Assembly (NCBI GenBank): GCA_910588095.1
Contig: CAJUQH010000007.1
Location: 1 to 64,000 of the forward strand
DNA length: 64,000 nt
Direction of reading: 5' to 3'
From: an uncultured Eggerthellaceae bacterium
Lineage (GTDB): Bacteria; Actinomycetota; Coriobacteriia; Coriobacteriales; Eggerthellaceae
The notes under the pieces are model-generated. The model had not been told where the DNA came from, ran no database searches, and saw only the letters and a list, made by a program, of their open reading frames with translations. A program made the position numbers and the translations under genes. Shown piece by piece: positions 60,738 to 64,000 of this stretch (its first letter is position 1; every line of letters starts with the position of its first letter).

Positions 60738-61019
60738 ATGCAGGCAGTCATGACGATGGATGCCCCCTCGTTCGCCCCGGCCAGCACCTCTGTGCGCGCC
60801 CAGCAGGTACCGCTCTCGTTCCTGCGTAGCGGCGAGGCGGCCCGCGTGGCCAAGGTGCGCGGCCGTGGCGAGCTGCATCATCACTTGGAGAACATGGGCT
60901 TCGTCGAAGGCGCGGCCGTGCGCGTGATCAGCGAGCAGGCGGGCAATCTCATCGTAGAGGTGAAGGGCAGCCAAGTGGCGCTCGACCGTCAGACCGCCTC
61001 GAAGGTGATCACTGCCTAG
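60738..61019 (+). CDS. feoA: FeoA domain protein (first copy)
   Basis: A 93-residue protein with an SH3-like FeoA domain: VPLSFLRSGEAARVAKVRGRGELHH, LENMGFVEGAAVRVI and NLIVEVKGSQVALDRQTASKV. FeoA proteins assist the FeoB ferrous-iron channel. An N-terminal extension of about 25 residues precedes the domain. AGGAG lies before the ATG. It is followed by a second feoA and then feoB; both promoters carry related operator sites. Confidence 0.92.
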   Translation: MQAVMTMDAPSFAPASTSVRAQQVPLSFLRSGEAARVAKVRGRGELHHHLENMGFVEGAAVRVISEQAGNLIVEVKGSQVALDRQTASKVITA

Positions 61020-61085
61020 CCAGGCTTGAAGGCAGCCCACGCATACCGAATCTATCAGGCGAAGGGGAAAGGAACGCAAGGCAAG

Positions 61086-61316
61086 ATGACAGAAGGCAAG
61101 ACGTTGCGCGACGTGGCCGTCGGCGAGAGCGCGGTGGTACGCCGTCTCGGAGGAGAAGGTGCGGTCAAGCGGCGCATCATGGACATGGGCATCACGAAGG
61201 GCACTGAGGTGCTGGTGCGCAAGGTGGCGCCGCTCGGCGACCCCATCGAGGTGACCGTGCGCGGCTTCGAGCTGAGCCTGCGCAAAGACGAGGCGGCCAA
61301 CGTGCTGGTGGCGTAG
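61086..61316 (+). CDS. feoA: FeoA domain protein (second copy)
   Basis: A 76-residue FeoA protein (TLRDVAVGESAVVRRLGGEG, RRIMDMGITKGTEVLVRKVAPLGDPIEV, FELSLRKDEAANVLVA) of the standard short length. The ATG at 61086 follows AAGGCAAG; the longer in-frame version starting at TTG 61026 lacks support. Two FeoA proteins ahead of FeoB is a known arrangement in several anaerobes. A strong terminator lies 31 bases after it. Confidence 0.93.
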   Translation: MTEGKTLRDVAVGESAVVRRLGGEGAVKRRIMDMGITKGTEVLVRKVAPLGDPIEVTVRGFELSLRKDEAANVLVA

Positions 61317-61347
61317 CCTCGCGTGGCCGCACCGCGGCCTGCCGCCT

Positions 61348-61370
61348 GCGCGCCGGGAGCGCGCTTTTTT
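61348..61370 (+). terminator. Terminator between feoA2 and feoB
   Basis: GCGCGC, loop CGGGA, GCGCGC and six T (61365-61370): a textbook rho-independent terminator. It would end or attenuate transcription from the feoA promoter before feoB. Confidence 0.9.
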
Positions 61371-61378
61371 CGGCCTAG

Positions 61379-61398
61379 AAGTTACCCAAAGCTAACTT
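61379..61398 (+). promoter_or_regulatory. Third feo operator, upstream of feoB
   Basis: AAGTTACCCAAAGCTAACTT is palindromic at both ends (AAGTTA/TAACTT) and matches the two sites at the feoA promoter. It sits just after the terminator and 74 bases before the feoB ATG, so feoB probably has its own regulated promoter. Confidence 0.7.
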
Positions 61399-61472
61399 AT
61401 TGAGGCCTGCGGGCTGCCCAGGCGGCCCGCAACCTGCAAGACCATAGCGAACAAGAAGGGGAGAGAACCACC

Positions 61473-63833
61473 ATGGCAACGAACATCGCCCTTGCCGGCA
61501 ACCCGAACTGCGGCAAGACGACCATGTTCAACGGCCTCACCGGCGCCAACCAATACGTTGGCAACTGGCCCGGCGTGACCGTCGAGAAGAAGGAAGGCCG
61601 CTGGCGCGGCGACAAGGAGGTGACCATCACCGACCTGCCGGGCGTGTACTCGCTTTCGCCCTATAGCCCCGAAGAGGTGGTCACACGCGATTACCTGCTA
61701 GGCGGCCAGCCCGATGTGGTGGTCAACCTGGTCGACGCTGGCAACCTGGAGCGCAACCTGTACCTGACCACCCAGATCATCGACCTGGGGCTGCCCGTGG
61801 TGGTGGCCCTCAACATGATGGATGTGGTGGAGAAGAACGGCGACGCCATCGACACGGTGCGCCTTTCGCGCGAACTGGGCTGCCCGGTGGTTCAGACGAG
61901 CGCCGTGAAGGGCCGCGGCCTGGACGAGATGATGGAGGCCGCCATCGAGGCAGCCCGCATCGGACAGCCGCCGGCCTCCAAGCTGCGCTTCTCCGATGAC
62001 GTGGAGACGGCAGTGGCCCAGGTCACCGATATCCTGGGCAGCCGCGTGAAGCCGGCCCAGGCCCGCTGGTACGCCATCAAGCTGCTCGAAGACGAGCAGG
62101 GCACCATCGAGGCGCTGAAGCTCTCTGCGGCCGACCTTTCCAAGGTGGCCGCCATCCGCGAGCAGCTGGAGCAGGCCGAGGACGACGATGCCGCCTCCAT
62201 CGTGACCAACGAGCGCTACGACAGCATCGCGAGCGTGTGCGAATCGTGCGTGCGCCGCTCGGCCAAGGGGCTGACCACCACCCAGAAGATTGACCGCGTG
62301 GTCACGAACCGCATGCTGGGCATCCCGATCTTCATCGTGGTGATGACGCTGGTGTACTACCTCTCGGTGTCGGTGGCGGGTGGCCTGTTCACCGACTGGG
62401 CCAACGACGGCCTGTTCGGCGACGGCTGGCTCTACACCGGTGCCGAGCAGTACGACGCTGCGGTCGAAGAGTACGAGGGCATCGTCGCCGAAGCCGAGGA
62501 GGCGGGCATGGCGGCTGACGACATCGCAGCGGCCTACGGCGACATGGAGCCCGACCCAGCCTCGTTCGGCCTGTATCATGTGGGGCTGCCCGTGGTGGTG
62601 ACCGGCTGGCTGGAAGCCGCTGCCGCGGCACCCTGGGTGACGAGCCTCATCGTGGATGGCGTGTTGGGAGGCGTAGGCGCGGTGCTGGGCTTCGTGCCGC
62701 AGCTCATCGTGCTGTTCCTGCTGCTGTCGTTCTTGGAGGGGTGCGGGTATCTGGCTCGCGTCGCCTTCATCATGGACCGCGTGTTCCGTCGCTTCGGGCT
62801 GTCGGGCAAGTCGTTCATTCCCATGCTGATCGCGTCGGGCTGCGGCGTGCCCGCCGTGATGGCCACCAAGACCATCGAGAACGAGAAGGACCGCCGCATG
62901 ACGGTCATGACCACCACGATGATCCCGTGCGGTGCCAAGCTGCCCATCATCGCGCTGGTGTTCGGCGCGCTGGCCGGTGGCGACTACGAAGCCACCTGGT
63001 GGGTCGCCCCGCTGTTCTACTTCCTGGGGCTGGCGGCCATCATCATAAGCTGCATCATCCTGAAGAAGCTCAAGGCGTTCGCCGGCGAGGTGGCCCCCTT
63101 CATCATGGAGCTGCCCGCCTACCACCTGCCCACGGTGCGCAATGTGGCCATGGCCACGTGGGAGCGCGTGAAGGCATACATCGTCAAGGCTGGCACGATC
63201 ATCTTCCTGAGCTCGATCGTCATCTGGTTCCTGCTGAACTTCGGCGTGTACGAGGGCAGCTTCGGCATGCTGGACGCCGAGGCGGGCGGCACCATCGACT
63301 ACAGCCTGATGGCGGGCCTTGGCAACCTGCTGGCTTGGGCCTTCATGCCGCTCGGGTTCGGTGACTGGCAAGCCACCGTCACCTCCATCACGGGCCTGGT
63401 GGCCAAGGAGAACGTGGTGGCGACGGTCGGCATCCTCACCAGCGTCGGCGAGGAGGCGGGCGAGCTCGACCCGAACCTGTGGACCGCCTTCGGCGCCATG
63501 CTGGGGGGCAGCTCCATCGCCATCATGGCCTTCTGCGCCTTCAACCTGCTGTGCGCGCCGTGCTTCGCGGCCATGGGGGCCATCCGCAACCAGATGCGCT
63601 CGGCCAAGTGGACTTGGGCGGCCATCGGCTACATGTGCGTGTTCGCCTGGTGCGTGGCGCTGCTGATCTACCAGCTGGGCGGCTTGGCCACCGGCGAGGT
63701 TGAGTTCGGCGTGTGGACCGTGATCGCGCTAGCGGTGGCGGCTGGGCTTGTGTTCCTGCTGTTCCGCCCGGCGGCCCGTGAGGGGCGCCCCGTCAAGCAG
63801 CCGCAGCTCAAGGCGCAGCCTGATAACGTTTAA
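61473..63833 (+). CDS. feoB: Ferrous iron transport protein FeoB
   Basis: A 786-residue GTPase-gated Fe(II) transporter. The N-terminal G domain has GNPNCGKTTMFNGLTG (G1), NWPGVTVEKKEG (switch I), TDLPGVYSLSPYSPEE (G3) and LNMMDVVEK (G4). The membrane part has two Gate-type modules, with GCGVPAVMATKTIENEKDRR and SFLEGCGYLARVAFIMDRVFRRFG. A hydrophilic, acidic insert of about 55 residues (EYEGIVAEAEEAG) lies between early membrane segments. It follows two feoA genes and its own operator and precedes a small membrane protein typical of FeoB loci. Confidence 0.97.
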   Translation: MATNIALAGNPNCGKTTMFNGLTGANQYVGNWPGVTVEKKEGRWRGDKEVTITDLPGVYSLSPYSPEEVVTRDYLLGGQPDVVVNLVDAGNLERNLYLTTQIIDLGLPVVVALNMMDVVEKNGDAIDTVRLSRELGCPVVQTSAVKGRGLDEMMEAAIEAARIGQPPASKLRFSDDVETAVAQVTDILGSRVKPAQARWYAIKLLEDEQGTIEALKLSAADLSKVAAIREQLEQAEDDDAASIVTNERYDSIASVCESCVRRSAKGLTTTQKIDRVVTNRMLGIPIFIVVMTLVYYLSVSVAGGLFTDWANDGLFGDGWLYTGAEQYDAAVEEYEGIVAEAEEAGMAADDIAAAYGDMEPDPASFGLYHVGLPVVVTGWLEAAAAAPWVTSLIVDGVLGGVGAVLGFVPQLIVLFLLLSFLEGCGYLARVAFIMDRVFRRFGLSGKSFIPMLIASGCGVPAVMATKTIENEKDRRMTVMTTTMIPCGAKLPIIALVFGALAGGDYEATWWVAPLFYFLGLAAIIISCIILKKLKAFAGEVAPFIMELPAYHLPTVRNVAMATWERVKAYIVKAGTIIFLSSIVIWFLLNFGVYEGSFGMLDAEAGGTIDYSLMAGLGNLLAWAFMPLGFGDWQATVTSITGLVAKENVVATVGILTSVGEEAGELDPNLWTAFGAMLGGSSIAIMAFCAFNLLCAPCFAAMGAIRNQMRSAKWTWAAIGYMCVFAWCVALLIYQLGGLATGEVEFGVWTVIALAVAAGLVFLLFRPAAREGRPVKQPQLKAQPDNV

Positions 63834-63839
63834 CCCGTA

Positions 63840-63897
63840 GGCTCGATTCCCCAGGTGCTCTTCCTCTCATTCCTCTCTCACCTGGGGAAGCCGAGCC
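63840..63897 (+). other. Long hairpin after feoB with pyrimidine-rich loop
   Basis: TTCCCCAGGTG (63847-63857) and CACCTGGGGAA (63879-63889) pair perfectly; GGCTCG (63840-63845) and CGAGCC (63892-63897) extend the stem. The 21-nt loop is almost all C and T. There is no T run after it, so it is not a standard terminator; it could stabilise feoB mRNA or bind a protein. Confidence 0.7.
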
Positions 63898-63913
63898 CCT
63901 GAAAGGATAGATG

Positions 63914-64000
63914 ATGCAAGACCTGATGTTGAACCCGGTCACCTTAGCGCTCTTGCTGGCGCTGGCGGCCTGCGCGGCGCTGGCCGTGCGCCGGCTGCTG
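63914..64000 (+). CDS. FeoB-associated small membrane protein (partial)
   Basis: The start of a gene running off the window. AAAGGA precedes ATG at 63911 and 63914; the second is better spaced. The visible 29 residues (MQDLMLNPVTLALLLALAA..., then AVRRLL) form one membrane helix, as in the short Cys-rich FeoB-associated proteins found after feoB. The cysteine-rich tail that would confirm this lies outside the window. Confidence 0.55.
   Translation, partial: MQDLMLNPVTLALLLALAACAALAVRRLL

Noticed and set aside
63840..63860. T-loop-like GGCTCGATTCC resembling a tRNA 3' part
   Set aside because: No acceptor, D or anticodon stems can be formed; the bases belong to the long hairpin after feoB.

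Overview
The window is high-GC Gram-positive DNA. It encodes a sortase-like enzyme, LPXTG-like anchoring, AddAB-type recombination nucleases, an MreBCD/PBP2/RodA elongation cluster and a FeoA-FeoA-FeoB iron-uptake operon. The gene order and the several large BspA/InlB-repeat surface proteins point to an anaerobic actinomycete of class Coriobacteriia, probably Eggerthellaceae or a relative. That placement is inference from gene content; no 16S gene or tRNA was found.

Layout. 1-2.7 kb: a BspA-type LRR surface protein whose signal peptide is out of frame with the body across a G8 run. 2.7-8.1 kb: accessory and stress genes (RelB-like antitoxin with PIN toxin, AAA ATPase, ThrH-like phosphatase, an Fe-S oxidoreductase, an HTH-Fic protein). 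8.2-11.8 kb: an InlB-repeat/DUF6273 surface protein with a long structured leader, then a sortase-like protein. 12.1-15.8 kb: def-fmt-rsmB and a GNAT enzyme. 16.0-24.1 kb: HIRAN and Sel1 proteins, then addB-addA. 24.2-28.1 kb: a second G8-interrupted LRR protein. 28.4-31.6 kb: divergent dgt and dnaG. 31.8-39.3 kb: a 1862-residue M60-type metallopeptidase with a dockerin-like segment, a small cell-wall-anchored cohesin-like protein and a DUF4013 membrane protein. 39.5-47.5 kb: a CmpB-type membrane protein, ppsR, plsX-rnc-smc. 47.6-57.3 kb: mreB-mreC-mreD-mrdA-rodA, a DUF697-like protein, and a radical-SAM/DUF2344 pair. 57.4-60.6 kb: a third LRR protein with a structured leader. 60.6-64.0 kb: the feo locus.

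The main discovery candidates concern how the four large surface proteins are controlled and diversified. (1) Two of them carry identical G8 tracts right after the signal peptide, both in the same out-of-frame state, which suggests phase variation or programmed slippage. (2) The other two share a leader of about 270 nt. In it, two long-range helices differ in sequence between the copies yet stay complementary, and a further conserved pairing is interleaved with them (pseudoknot topology). Each leader starts at a matching extended -10 promoter. (3) The proteins are mosaics that exchange N-terminal, middle and C-terminal modules, with short dispersed and palindromic repeats inside the coding DNA.

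Other regulatory structure includes an inverted repeat around a near-leaderless promoter of the HTH-Fic gene, a palindromic operator in the toxin-antitoxin promoter, a 35-bp near-perfect palindrome before the ATPase, and three related 20-bp sites at the feo promoters. All calls were made by reading the sequence; no database search was run.
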